Of a stretch of 64,000 nucleotides of DNA, positions 1 to 8,983 are shown piece by piece. The notes below the pieces were generated by a model. It had not been told where the DNA came from, searched no databases, and was given only the letters and a program-made list of their open reading frames with translations. This DNA is from Pseudonocardiaceae bacterium YIM PH 21723 (GTDB taxonomy: Bacteria; Actinomycetota; Actinomycetes; Mycobacteriales; Pseudonocardiaceae): the NCBI GenBank assembly GCA_003600225.1, contig QZFT01000045.1, forward strand, positions 124,001-188,000, read 5' to 3'. How positions within the stretch are numbered: the first letter of the stretch is position 1; each line of letters begins with the position of its first letter. Position numbers and translations under genes: made by a program.

Positions 1-1539
1 GAGATGGTGACCAGATAGATCGTGCCCGGGACGCCGAAGATTCCCTTGATCTCGTTGATGAACCGGTAGGCCTGTTCCGCGTCGGCGAGCTTGTCCAGCT
101 CGTCGATACCGATGATCACCGCCACCCCTCGGCCGTGATCGGCCTTGATGACCTGCAGAAATACCCGGAAATTCTCGATGATCTCCGGGTACGTCAGCTT
201 TTCCCGGGCGAGTTGCCGGGTGTCGTTACGGGTCAGATCGGCGCCTGCAGGCAGGGCGAGCTTGCCTGACCACCCTGTGGTGTGGGTCTGCAGGAAACGA
301 ATGGACTCGAGGTCGGAGCCGGCGCGACGACGCAGGGCCGCTCGACGTTGTTCCCATCCGCTGCGCCGGACGCGGACGAAGGCCACCAGCTTCCAGACCG
401 ATCCGAACAACAGCTCCAGCAGGTGCAGGGATGCCATGGCCACGAGCACCCCGGCGGGCACCAGGGCGAGCAGGTTCACCATCGATGCGGGCAGGTGCCG
501 GCCGAGGAGGTCCAGCCCGAGGACCGGCCAGGCCGCCAGCCAGCCGGCCGCCGCATAGCCCAGCGCCGCGACCAGGGACGTGGCCAGACGGCGTAACGGC
601 CAGTGAACCGGTGGCGCGCTGTTCCGCTCGATCACCTGCTGGCAGATCGAGGCGTACAGGTGCAGCACGAAGTCGCGGGGGCTCGAACTGGACCGGCGCC
701 GCTGTGTGCACGATCAACGGTCGTTGTGCGGTGTGGTCCTGGAACTTCGCCACATGCTGCAGCAGTGTCGTCTTGCCGACGCCACGGGGACCCGCGATGC
801 CGATGGCGCCCGAACTCCGGTCCCGGAGCACCGCTTCGAAGCTCGCCGTTCCAGGCGTCCTGACCATCAGGTTCCGCTGGTTCTCGGTCCAGTCGGGCAT
901 GTCCTCGACGGCCGAGGTCTGCTGCGCCCAGCCGACGTTCCGGGGGAACTTCTTCGGGATGAATTCGGTGATCCACGGCAGGATGTATCGCTCGGACAGT
1001 ACATAACCCCACAGCGAGACAGCGAACTCGCCCGGCTTGTCGAGCGGGCGGGAGGCCGCGGAATGGACCAGTGCGATGGAGATCGCGGCCACGACGATCA
1101 ATCCGGTGACCGGGACGGCGATGCCCGGTGCCGAATCCGGACGGTACCCGGTGATCGCCAGAGCGAGACACCCGGTGGCGGGGAGCGTGCCGAGGAACAG
1201 GTAGAGACCCGCCAGCCAGGAGACACCACGGCGGACGAAGAATCCGGCGATGGGGCCTAGATCCAGTTCCTCATGGACCGACCTGGTGAGTCGCTCTTCG
1301 GTCTCGTAGTCGAACCATTGGTCTGTGCTCGCCCGGATGAGCGAGCGCGCCTGGTCGCCGGAGACCCCGTGGTTCCGCAGAACCGTGCTCAGATCGGGCC
1401 AATCCAGGGCCCGCTCGACGGCCGAGGGCAGGGCTCGGTGACACAGATCGGACGCGTACATCTCGGTCTGGTTGGCCAGCGAAGGAGCGAGTAGCCGCTC
1501 GTCCAGCCAGGTGGCGAGCCGCGTGAGGCGAGACGTCAT
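1..1539 (-). pseudogene. KAP-type P-loop NTPase membrane protein, frameshifted and cut by the window edge
   Basis: Reads leftward from an ATG at 1539. The first frame gives two membrane helices (about residues 104-130 and 138-160) and a Walker A motif, GPRGVGKTT (250-258). Near residue 287 the frame breaks at a run of five G (677-681, C on the coding strand). Removing one base continues the protein as PRDFVLHLYASICQQVI, then two more membrane helices and a Walker B-like segment AVIIGIDELDK (about 90-120), open to the window start. Helices inserted between Walker A and B are typical of KAP P-loop NTPases, whose roles are often membrane-associated and poorly defined. The break is either a real one-base insertion, making a pseudogene, or a homopolymer sequencing error. 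The stop lies outside the window. Confidence 0.75.
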
Positions 1540-1589
1540 CGGACCCCGGTTCCGGTGAAAGTGTCAGACCAAGACGCGATGATGTTCGC

Positions 1590-2114
1590 ATGACGACTCT
1601 CGTGCGCTCCGTGACCTCCGAGCACGACGCCCTGGTGGCCTTCGTCGCCGAACAACGCGCGGTGCTGCGCCGCTCCGTGCACGGGCTCGGTGACGACCGG
1701 TTACGGGCGACGCCGAGCGCGAGCGCCCTGTCGCTGGGGTGGCTGCTCAAGCACGCCGAGGAGGTGGAGCGGTACTGGCTGGCCGTCGCCCGGTGCTCGC
1801 CGCTGGCCACGAAGCAGAACCCGGTCCTGCTGGATGGGGACACCGTTGACTCGGTCGTGGCGGCCCTCGACACTCAGGGAAAGCTCACCGATGAGGCGAT
1901 CAGGGGATTTGACCTGGACCAACAGGTGGACATCGCGGGTATCAACAGCATCATCCCGGGCGGTACGATGCGGTCCATTCGATGGATTGTGCTCCATCTC
2001 ATTCAGGAACATGGCCGCCATGCGGGTCATGCGGACATCATTCGGGAGTCTCTCGATGGTGCCGTGGCCATAGACCTGGTCATGGCGACCGGTACCCCGG
2101 TGTTCCCAGAGTGA
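1590..2114 (+). CDS. DinB-like (DUF664) family protein
   Basis: A 174-residue soluble protein with the four-helix DinB fold pattern. Candidate metal histidines lie in LKHAEEVERYW (about residues 44-54) and in EHGRHAGHADIIRESLDGA near the C-terminus, the signature of the DUF664 branch. Actinobacterial members are thought to be thiol-dependent (mycothiol) transferases or isomerases, but substrates are mostly unknown, so no reaction is assigned. It starts 50 bp from the divergent NTPase gene and is probably transcribed from that shared gap. Length is normal for the family. The family call is good; the function is open. Confidence 0.7.
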   Translation: MTTLVRSVTSEHDALVAFVAEQRAVLRRSVHGLGDDRLRATPSASALSLGWLLKHAEEVERYWLAVARCSPLATKQNPVLLDGDTVDSVVAALDTQGKLTDEAIRGFDLDQQVDIAGINSIIPGGTMRSIRWIVLHLIQEHGRHAGHADIIRESLDGAVAIDLVMATGTPVFPE

Positions 2115-2204
2115 ACGGGTGAGATCTTGATCAACCCGTTTCTGAGATCATCGCGCGGGGGTTGTGCAGACGTCGCACAATGACGGCTCGGAGACAGGAG
2201 GGGC

Positions 2205-3455
2205 ATGCCGGGGCAAGACACCGTGCAGGACACCCAGGACACTGTGGAGCAGGCTAAACCTAAGCCGGAGTACGACCCGCTCACCGCGGCCAAGGAGGAC
2301 GAGGAGTCCGTGGTCGCGCTGCTGCGCGCCTTGGTCCAGGTGCCCAGCCGGGCCGGAACGGACAAGTACGAGCCTGTCCTGGAGGTCACCCGCGCCTGGT
2401 TGCTGGAGCACAAGCTGCCCAGCACCGTGCTGCGGTCGCCCGACGGGTCCCCGCTTGGCATGTTCTGCGAGATCAAGGGCGGGCACGGCGGCAAACGCTG
2501 GGTGTTGAACGCCTGCCTGGACACCGCGCCCTTCGGCAACGAACAGGCCTGGAGCTACGCGCCGACCTCCGCCGCGGTGGACGGCGGCTGGCTGTACGGC
2601 CGGGGCGCTGCCGACTCGAAGGCGGCGGTGGCGATCTTCTGCCACCTGGCCGCGCGGTTGCAGGAACAGGCCGATGACCTGCACGGGAACCTCGTGCTGC
2701 TCTTCGACCTGGATGAGCACTCCGGCCGGTTCAGCGGGGCCAAGCGGTACTTCGAGGGGCCCGGCGCCCCCGACGACGTCGCCGGGGTGATGATCGGATA
2801 CCCGGGGCTGGACCACCTGGTCACCGGTGGCCGGGGCGTGTTCCGGGCGACGGTGACCGTGCACGGCATCGCCTCGCATTCCGGTGGGTCCGCCTCCACG
2901 CCGAACGCCGTGGAGAAGGCGGCGCACCTGATCCGGGTGCTGTCCACCGCCGACCTGCCGGACAACGCCGGCGAGGAGTTCCCGCTGCCGGGCAAGCTCA
3001 CCGTGACCAGCATTCGCGGTGGTGAGGGCTTCTCCACCACCCCGGACGTCTGCGCGATGAACGTGGACATCCGGACCACTCCCGCACTCACCGGGCAGGC
3101 GGCCGGCTGGCTGCTGGACCGCCTGGTCACCCAGGTGGACTCGCTGTGGCCGGGCACCCCGGCCAGCCGCGTCGATGTGCACACCCGCTGGCCCGCGTTC
3201 CACCTGGAGCCCGGTTCCACGCTGCGGTCGGCCATCCTGGCCACCGCGTCCACGATGGGGCTGGACATCACCCCGAAGATCGCCGGGCCGTCGAACATCG
3301 GCAACTACCTGGCCGGACGCGGTATCCCGGCCACCGCCGGTTTCGGCGTCGGCTACGAGAACGTGCACGGCACCGACGAGCGGGTGCTGCTGGCGACCAT
3401 CCCGATGGTGCAGGCCGTCTACGACGGTGCCGTCCGGAGTCTGCTGAGCGGCTGA
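2205..3455 (+). CDS. M20-family metallohydrolase (dipeptidase/deacylase-like)
   Basis: A 416-residue zinc-hydrolase-type protein. The ATG at 2205 follows a strong GGAGGGG ribosome site. The M20 core is present: ACLDTAP (103-109), GRGAADSKAAVA (132-143), LFDLDEHSGRFSGA (166-179) and the dimerisation/lid segment HGIASHSGGSAST. Two ligand positions look altered: the usual HxD is CLD (Cys104), and the usual catalytic EE pair is Glu171-His172. A metal-dependent amidohydrolase is therefore likely, but its metal set and substrate may differ from DapE/ArgE/CPG2. It stands alone between the DinB-like gene and a hairpin terminator. No signal peptide is seen, so it is probably cytoplasmic. Confidence 0.75.
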   Translation: MPGQDTVQDTQDTVEQAKPKPEYDPLTAAKEDEESVVALLRALVQVPSRAGTDKYEPVLEVTRAWLLEHKLPSTVLRSPDGSPLGMFCEIKGGHGGKRWVLNACLDTAPFGNEQAWSYAPTSAAVDGGWLYGRGAADSKAAVAIFCHLAARLQEQADDLHGNLVLLFDLDEHSGRFSGAKRYFEGPGAPDDVAGVMIGYPGLDHLVTGGRGVFRATVTVHGIASHSGGSASTPNAVEKAAHLIRVLSTADLPDNAGEEFPLPGKLTVTSIRGGEGFSTTPDVCAMNVDIRTTPALTGQAAGWLLDRLVTQVDSLWPGTPASRVDVHTRWPAFHLEPGSTLRSAILATASTMGLDITPKIAGPSNIGNYLAGRGIPATAGFGVGYENVHGTDERVLLATIPMVQAVYDGAVRSLLSG

Positions 3456-3485
3456 CGTCGGCGGGTGCACTTTTCCACCGCGTGC

Positions 3486-3536
3486 CCGAAGTTGACGATG
3501 TTCGGGAAGAAGCACCCCGAACATCGTCAACTTCGG
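3486..3536. repeat. Dispersed hairpin repeat, copy 1 (perfect 21-bp arms)
   Basis: Left arm 3486-3506 and right arm 3516-3536 are exact reverse complements around a 9-nt loop. It sits 30 bp after the M20 gene and probably ends transcription. The arm core CCGAAGTTGACGATGTTCG recurs at 32.6, 36.7 and 41.4 kb and, more diverged, at 22.8 kb. Confidence 0.85.
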
Positions 3537-3702
3537 AACCATGAGTGTCCCCGCTCGTCCCGCGGGACGCCCGACCCCTACCGCCCCGAAGCGGGCAGTA
3601 GGAGCATCGGCGGTAGCGGGTGGGCAGCCCCGGCGGTGCTGGGGGTGGCGGTCGTGGGCGCGGTGGTAGCCGCCGCGTCCACGATCGTCCCGGACCGGCG
3701 GA

Positions 3703-6489
3703 TCAGCCGGGATCGGTGACCCGGCTCTGCGCCCACTGGGCCAGCGCCACCCGGGTGCCCAGGCGCAGCTTCTTGTAGCTGTTGTGCAGGTGGGTCTCCA
3801 CGGTCCGCTCGGACAGGTACAGCCGAGCGGCGATCTGCGCGTTGGTCAGGCCTTGGCCCACCAGGGTGACGATCTCCGCCTCGCGGGTGCTCAGCGTTCC
3901 GGTGGTCCGCGCCGGCTGCGCGGGGATGTGGTGCATCCGGGCCAGCCTCCTGGCCCGGCGGACCCATGGCGCGGCGCCGCACTCGGTGAACACGGTCAGC
4001 ACCCGCCGGACGTCCTCTTCGAGGGGTTCCTGACTCAGTTCGGCGCCTTCGAGGCGGACCTGGGCGGCGAGCAGCCGCAGGCCCATCGTGTCCAGTCGGT
4101 GTGCGGCGGCGAGGACGGTCTCCGCCGACGCGGTGCGCAGGCCGTCCAGGTGTTCGGCGAGGGTTTCCAGCAGCGGAGTCCGGGTCGCGCGCATCAGGGT
4201 GATCGCCTCGTCCACCCGCTCGGGCTGCCCGGCGATGACCGCCAGCCTGCCTGCCAGGTGCAGTCGCAGGCCGTCGGGAATCAGGTCGCGGAACGGCGGT
4301 TCCAGGGTGCTGATCTCGGCCGGGCTGCCGGTGTGCAGGGCCAGGACGGCCTCGGTCAGTTCCAGGGCGTGCGCGGCGCTCCAGTGGCTGCGGTCCGCCA
4401 GCCGTCTCGCCTCGGTCAGGTCCGTCTCGGCCCGATCGAACTCGCCGCGCTCGATGTACAGCGTCGCCCGCCAGGCCAGTCGCTGGCACACCACCCAGTC
4501 CTGGCCGGAGTCGACGGCCTCGCGCAGGCTCTGCTCGATCTCGGCCAGCGCGGCCTCCATGTCACCGAGCATGTAGTGCACGACGCTGACCATGTAGTGG
4601 GCGAAGCTGGACAGGCCGGGGAAGACGAATTCGGGGTGTCCGGTGCCCGGCCGGACATGATGCAGGGCCTGGTCCGGCCTGCCGTCCAGCACCGCCAGCC
4701 CGGCCATGATCCGGTACGGCGCGAAGGAGAAGAACGGCATGGTCTCGCCGCAGCGTTCGGCCCCGGCCAGGGCGACGCGCATCTCGGCGGCCGCCACCGG
4801 GTAGGCGCCGTCCAGCATGGCGAGGTTGCCGCGGCCGAAGGCGCGGATGGTCTGGATCTCCGGTGAGGGCTCATCCGGCAGCGCCGCCATCCCGGCGCTG
4901 ACCTGCCGGATCTCGTCCAGGCTGGAGTTCTGCAGCGCGGCGACCCAGTGCACCAGCATGCCGAGCGGCCCCGATTCGCCCCGGCTCATCGCCCCGGCCT
5001 TGATCAACGGCCCGGCGGCGGCCGCGTTGCCCCGTTCCACCTCCAGTAGCGCGCGGAACCGGAGCCGCCAGAGTTGCCGCTCCTTCGGGAGGGATTCGCC
5101 CAGCTCACAGGCCTCCTCCCAGACGGCGGCGGCCTCCGCCAGCCTGCCGCTGGCCTGCAACGCGATCGCCAGCTCGTCGAGCAGGCCGACCAGGGTGCCG
5201 GTGTCCACGGTGCCCCGCGCGAGGTCCACCGCCGAGCCCAGGTAATCGGCCGCCTCCTGGGCGTCGTACACGTCCAGGGCCCGATGGCCGGCGGCCGCGA
5301 GGACCTCGGTGGCCCGGCGCCGGTCGACCAGGTCGCCCGCGTCCCGGTAGTGCGGTGCCAGTGCCAGGGTGTTCTGCGGGTCGAGCTGATCGATGGCGTG
5401 CGCGATCGCCGCGTGCAGCGTCTGCCGTTCCCCTCGGGTCAGCTCGGCGTAGGCGACCTCCGCGTACAGCGGATGCGCCACCCGGTAGGTCAGCGTCCGC
5501 CCGGTCAGCTCCTCGATGATCAGGCCGTCGCCGACCAGGGCGCGGAGCACCGGCTCCACCGGCTGCGCGCGCTCGCCGACGGCGGCCCGCAACACGGCGA
5601 CGCTGCCGGATTCCCCGGCCACCGCGATCGCCTCGATCAGCCGCCGGGCGGCGTCGTCGAGCCGGTAGAGCCGGTCCAGCACGATGTCCCGGACGATCAC
5701 CGGCAGGCCGACCGGATCCTGCCGCGCCAGGTCCCCGGCGGCGACCAGCGCGGTGACGAACAGCGGCACGCCCCTGGCCCGGCCGGTGACCTCGCGGACC
5801 AGTTTCGTCGGCCCCTGCCTGCCCAGCAGCTGTTTGATCAGCTCGGTGACGGCGTCGTCGCTGAGCGGGCCGATGGTCAGCTCGCCGCCGGGCTGCTCGC
5901 GGCGCACGGTCCGGGCCAGTTCGGCGAGCGCGCCGCCGGGTTCGGTGCTGCGGTAGGCGCAGAGCAACAGCAGCCGCCGGGCCCGGGTGCCCCGGCCCAG
6001 GTAGTGCAGCAGTTCGATGGTGCCCCGGTCCGACCAGTGCAGGTCGTCCATCACCAGCATGGTCGGCGCGCGCTCGGTGATCCGCTCGACCAGGCGCAGC
6101 GCCGCTTCGAACATCAGCGTGCGTTCCAGCTCGGGGTCGACCGAGGTGCGGTCCGCCGCGGTGCGTCGCTCGCCGACGAGGCCGGCCAGGTCCGGCAGGC
6201 CGTCCAGCAGTGCGGCCGAATCCGCCTTGGACAGCGAGTTCAGGTGCCTGCGCAGCGCCTCCACCACCGGCGCGTAGGCCAGACCCGCGTGCAGCGGGGC
6301 GGCCTGTCCGGTGAGCACGCTGAAGCCGCGATCCCGGGACATGCCGACCGCGTGTGCGGCGAGCCTGGACTTGCCGATCCCGGCCTCGCCGGACAGCAGC
6401 AGCGTGCGCCCCTGTCCGCGTTCCGCTCGCGCTATCGACTGTGCCAGGACGGCCAGCTCACGTTCCCGGCCGATGAGCGCCGCATCCAT
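3703..6489 (-). CDS. LuxR-family ATP-binding regulator (LAL/MalT-like)
   Basis: A 928-residue transcription regulator. The N-terminus has an AAA-like ATPase with Walker A GEAGIGKSR (about residues 34-42) and Walker B TMLVMDDLHW. A long helical TPR-like middle follows. The C-terminus has a LuxR helix-turn-helix: LSTREAEIVTLVGQGLTNAQ followed by RTVETHLHNSYKKL. The architecture and length match large ATP-binding LuxR regulators, often controllers of antibiotic or carbon pathways. The start was set at the ATG at 6489 because GGGGAGG lies 8 nt upstream and the domain begins there (IGRERELAVL); an upstream in-frame extension would run through junk. It follows the methyltransferase on the same strand with a 67-bp gap, so co-transcription is possible. 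Confidence 0.88.
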   Translation of the reverse strand: MDAALIGRERELAVLAQSIARAERGQGRTLLLSGEAGIGKSRLAAHAVGMSRDRGFSVLTGQAAPLHAGLAYAPVVEALRRHLNSLSKADSAALLDGLPDLAGLVGERRTAADRTSVDPELERTLMFEAALRLVERITERAPTMLVMDDLHWSDRGTIELLHYLGRGTRARRLLLLCAYRSTEPGGALAELARTVRREQPGGELTIGPLSDDAVTELIKQLLGRQGPTKLVREVTGRARGVPLFVTALVAAGDLARQDPVGLPVIVRDIVLDRLYRLDDAARRLIEAIAVAGESGSVAVLRAAVGERAQPVEPVLRALVGDGLIIEELTGRTLTYRVAHPLYAEVAYAELTRGERQTLHAAIAHAIDQLDPQNTLALAPHYRDAGDLVDRRRATEVLAAAGHRALDVYDAQEAADYLGSAVDLARGTVDTGTLVGLLDELAIALQASGRLAEAAAVWEEACELGESLPKERQLWRLRFRALLEVERGNAAAAGPLIKAGAMSRGESGPLGMLVHWVAALQNSSLDEIRQVSAGMAALPDEPSPEIQTIRAFGRGNLAMLDGAYPVAAAEMRVALAGAERCGETMPFFSFAPYRIMAGLAVLDGRPDQALHHVRPGTGHPEFVFPGLSSFAHYMVSVVHYMLGDMEAALAEIEQSLREAVDSGQDWVVCQRLAWRATLYIERGEFDRAETDLTEARRLADRSHWSAAHALELTEAVLALHTGSPAEISTLEPPFRDLIPDGLRLHLAGRLAVIAGQPERVDEAITLMRATRTPLLETLAEHLDGLRTASAETVLAAAHRLDTMGLRLLAAQVRLEGAELSQEPLEEDVRRVLTVFTECGAAPWVRRARRLARMHHIPAQPARTTGTLSTREAEIVTLVGQGLTNAQIAARLYLSERTVETHLHNSYKKLRLGTRVALAQWAQSRVTDPG

Positions 6490-6556
6490 GCACGGGCCTC
6501 CCCACCAGCAGGCTGGATACCGCGGGCGAGTATGCACCACTGGGCCACGCGGCCGC

Positions 6557-7507
6557 TCAGCCTTTCGTCGCGGTGAGCAAAGTGATACCCGGTACCGCGT
6601 GCACATCCACCCGTTTGTCCGAGCGTAGCCCTGCGGAGAGGAACCATTTCCGCTGGTCTTCCGGTTCATGAACGGTACCGGCGGTGGTCTGCAGCAGCAG
6701 TGACAGTTCCTGGGTCGCGGTGCCCGGTGAGCCGGGCAGGCTGTCCACCACGGCGAGGGTGCCGCCGGGGCGCAGTGCCGCGGCGAGCAGCCGTACCGCC
6801 TGCGCCGCGCGGGCGGCGTCGAACAGGTGGCAGACCTGGGCCAGCACGATCAGGTCGAAGCCGCGCTCGGGCAGCGGCACCTCGAACAGGTCACCGGGCA
6901 GGAAGCCGAACTGCGAGCAGAGCCCGGCCGATTCGACGGCCCGCCGGGTCGCCGGCAGCACGCCGGGCAGGTCCAGCGCGGTGATCCGGCACTCCGGATC
7001 GCGGCGGGCCAGCGCGATGCCCCACGGACTGCTGCCCGCACCCACGTCCAGCACGGTGCGGGCGCGGGGCAGCCGTTCGACGATCGGATCCACGGCGTGT
7101 GTCCACATCGAGGCGAGCAGCGAACCGATGCGCGGGAAGAACTGCTGCGCGGAGTCCACCGACTCGGCCCGGAAGACGGGGTCCCCGGTGCGCACCGTCT
7201 CCGGTAGCCGCTCCCACAGGCTGAGCATCGGATGGATCGCGGCCAGCCCGTCGTGCGCCGGGCGGAACCGCCCCTCCGACGCGAGCACGAGACCCCGGTC
7301 GGCCAGCGTGTCCAGTACTGCTCGCGCGCCGCGGTAGCTGATCCCACAGGCGGCAGCGGTCTCCGCGGCCGTCGCCGGGCTGCGATCGATGTGGTCGAGG
7401 ATGCCCAGCCGGACCGCGGTCGTGTAGGCGGCCACCGTCGCGGCCGCCTGGTGCAGGGTCAGCACCGGCGCGACCGGCGAGGCCGAGCGGTCGATCCCCG
7501 GAGTCAC
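6557..7507 (-). CDS. SAM-dependent O-methyltransferase-like protein with N-terminal winged helix
   Basis: About 316 residues. The N-terminal part (HQAAATVAAYTTAVRLGILDHI ... GARAVLDTLADRGLV) is the winged-helix dimerisation domain typical of small-molecule O-methyltransferases. The C-terminal Rossmann domain has the SAM motif VLDVGAGSSPWG, the acidic ALDLPG after strand 2, and LRPGGTLAVVDS. No ATG fits; the GTG at 7507 is preferred and a GTG at 7537 is the alternative. It is divergent from the response regulator at 7688 across a gap with palindromic boxes, and upstream of the LuxR ATPase on the same strand. The substrate is unknown; a secondary metabolite is plausible. Confidence 0.75.
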   Translation of the reverse strand: MTPGIDRSASPVAPVLTLHQAAATVAAYTTAVRLGILDHIDRSPATAAETAAACGISYRGARAVLDTLADRGLVLASEGRFRPAHDGLAAIHPMLSLWERLPETVRTGDPVFRAESVDSAQQFFPRIGSLLASMWTHAVDPIVERLPRARTVLDVGAGSSPWGIALARRDPECRITALDLPGVLPATRRAVESAGLCSQFGFLPGDLFEVPLPERGFDLIVLAQVCHLFDAARAAQAVRLLAAALRPGGTLAVVDSLPGSPGTATQELSLLLQTTAGTVHEPEDQRKWFLSAGLRSDKRVDVHAVPGITLLTATKG

Positions 7508-7553
7508 GCCGTCGATCGTGCGTCGGTGGACGTGCACCCGGCAACCGGACCGG

Positions 7554-7589
7554 GTACGTAGTGCTGCTCGCGGCGCCGAACTACGTAGT
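7554..7589. promoter_or_regulatory. Paired TACGTAGT boxes between divergent genes
   Basis: TACGTAGT occurs at 7555-7562 and 7582-7589, one copy every 27 bp. The second forms the perfect palindrome ACTACGTAGT (7580-7589). They lie in the gap between the methyltransferase and the response regulator, where an operator is expected. The binding protein is not shown by the sequence. Confidence 0.4.
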
Positions 7590-7687
7590 CGGTACGAGGT
7601 GTTTTCGGTGCTGTCCCGGATAGTGCGTGCACGTGCCCCGCCAGCAGGATTGCCGAGGTGGTTCAGCCAGGGGGAGAGGGTGGCGCC

Positions 7688-8308
7688 GTGCGCAGTGTGA
7701 CCGAGGTGATCAGCGTCGTCGTGGTCGATGATCATCCGTTGACCAGGGACGGAATTCGAGCCGCACTGGCGCAAGGGGGACGCGCCGCGGTACTCGGGGA
7801 GGCGTCGACCGTGGCCACGGCCCGGCGGACGGTCGCCGAGCACCGGCCGGATGTGGTGCTGGTGGACATTCAGATGGAGCGCGACGGGGGAGTCGAGCTG
7901 ATCCGGTATCTGCGTGTCTACTGGCCCCACGTCCGGATCCTGGTGCTGACCAGGGCGCCGCTGGTGGAGGTGGTGCGGGCGATGCGCAGCGGCGCGCACG
8001 GGTACGTGTCGATGACGGTGACCTCGCAGGAGCTGTCGGCCGCCGTGGCGGAGGTGACGCGCGGGCCGGTGGTACCCCAGGCCTTGGCCGGCGTGCTGCG
8101 CGAGACGCCGCGGGAGCCGCGGCTCACGGTGCGGGAACGGGACGTGCTGTGCTGCCTGGCGCAGGGCTTCGACAACCGGGAGATCGCCGACCGGTTGGGC
8201 ATCGGGGTGCGCACGGTCAACCGGCACCTGGAGGCCATCCGGGACAAGGTCGGCACCCGGCGGCGCTCGCAACTGATGCGGGTGGCCCGCACCCTCGTGG
8301 CGAGCTGA
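7688..8308 (+). CDS. NarL/FixJ-type response regulator, receiver lysine missing
   Basis: 206 residues: receiver domain then LuxR helix-turn-helix. The receiver keeps the acidic pair (VVVDDHPLTRDG), the phosphorylation Asp (VLVDIQ) and the switch Thr (VLVLTRAP). The usual GY(L/V)xK is GYVSMT, so the conserved lysine is replaced by Met. The output domain reads LTVRERDVLCCLAQGFDNRE and RTVNRHLEAIRDK. The GTG at 7688 was chosen because GGGGAGAGGG lies 8 nt upstream. No histidine kinase is adjacent, so this is an orphan regulator. The lost lysine suggests weak or phosphorylation-independent switching (inference). It probably acts on the divergent methyltransferase region. Confidence 0.85.
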   Translation: MRSVTEVISVVVVDDHPLTRDGIRAALAQGGRAAVLGEASTVATARRTVAEHRPDVVLVDIQMERDGGVELIRYLRVYWPHVRILVLTRAPLVEVVRAMRSGAHGYVSMTVTSQELSAAVAEVTRGPVVPQALAGVLRETPREPRLTVRERDVLCCLAQGFDNREIADRLGIGVRTVNRHLEAIRDKVGTRRRSQLMRVARTLVAS

Positions 8309-8317
8309 CCTCCGCGT

Positions 8318-8356
8318 GGCCCCTCGGATCCGGTCTGGAAGCGGATCCGAGGGGCC
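8318..8356 (+). terminator. Terminator hairpin after response regulator
   Basis: Perfect 15-bp arms (8318-8332 and 8342-8356) around a 9-nt loop, 10 bp after the stop codon. There is no clear T-run. Confidence 0.7.
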
Positions 8357-8361
8357 CGGCG

Positions 8362-8451
8362 GTCGGCGAAGGAGGCTTGGGAGGGGGAGATGGGTGGGGG
8401 CGCGCCTGACTGGCCTGTTTGGGCCGCTGCGCGGGGGCTGGGTGCCGACTA
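8362..8451 (+). repeat. GC-rich dispersed element, copy A
   Basis: The first 40 bases (GTCGGCGAAGGAGGCTTGGG and following) match copies at 56753-56839 and, inverted, 57127-57211. Similarity fades after about 8400. It lies directly downstream of a terminator in a gene-free gap that runs to about 8600, in which nothing else is recognisable. Confidence 0.6.
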
Positions 8452-8604
8452 GCGCTGGACACCACTTCTTGGTCGGCGCAGGATGTGGGGTCCCGGGATT
8501 GATCACTCCTGGGAGGCTGTCAGCGACGCCTTGGTGATCACTCGATCGGGTGAGGTGGCGGCATTCCGCAGAGTGCGGCAATCGGGCGCCATACTCTGTT
8601 GATC

Positions 8605-8973
8605 ATGACTTCATCAATGGCGGACTACACCTACGAGCAGGCGGTTGCCGAGTTTGCGGGAAACCCGAATGTGACTGTCGAGCGCATCGACAAGCCTGCG
8701 GGGGACGGACCTCAGGCCCGCGAGGTGGATTTCGGCTGGGACATCCGGGTAACGATGGACAAGTCGACGGCCAAGGGGATCCTGAACGGCAGTTGCGCGG
8801 CCGATGCGGCGATCTTCGGTTTGGCCGGTGGACCTATCGGCGTCGTTATTGCTGCTGGCGTTTTCGCCTATATCGCCAGTGTCGGTGGGGACAACATCGA
8901 CAGGTGTCAGGGGCGGATCCAGCTGATTTGCGACTACGCGGGCGACATCAAAGGATGGGCTTGCGTTCGCTAG
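8605..8973 (+). CDS. Small hypothetical protein with hydrophobic core and four cysteines
   Basis: About 122 residues, not recognised. A charged N-terminal half is followed by a long glycine/alanine-rich hydrophobic stretch (DAAIFGLAGGPIGVVIAAGV, about residues 68-95) and a Cys-containing tail (DRCQGRIQLICDYAGDIKGW). There is no cleavable signal peptide. Starts at 8605 (ATG) or 8617 (ATG) are both possible; no good ribosome site is seen. The next gene starts 10 bp after its stop with its own GGAGGA site, so the two form a unit ending at the hairpin at 9173. A secreted or membrane peptide with a partner or immunity protein is one reading, but nothing proves it. Confidence 0.6.
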   Translation: MTSSMADYTYEQAVAEFAGNPNVTVERIDKPAGDGPQAREVDFGWDIRVTMDKSTAKGILNGSCAADAAIFGLAGGPIGVVIAAGVFAYIASVGGDNIDRCQGRIQLICDYAGDIKGWACVR

Positions 8974-8983
8974 CGGAGGACTC

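Noticed and set aside
3465-3719. 84-codon frame across the hairpin repeat
   Set aside because: It is created by reading through the palindrome and has no codon bias; similar frames arise at other hairpin copies.
6557-8581. 674-codon version of the methyltransferase
   Set aside because: Its first 350 codons are antisense to the response regulator and consist of junk; the real domain begins near 7507.
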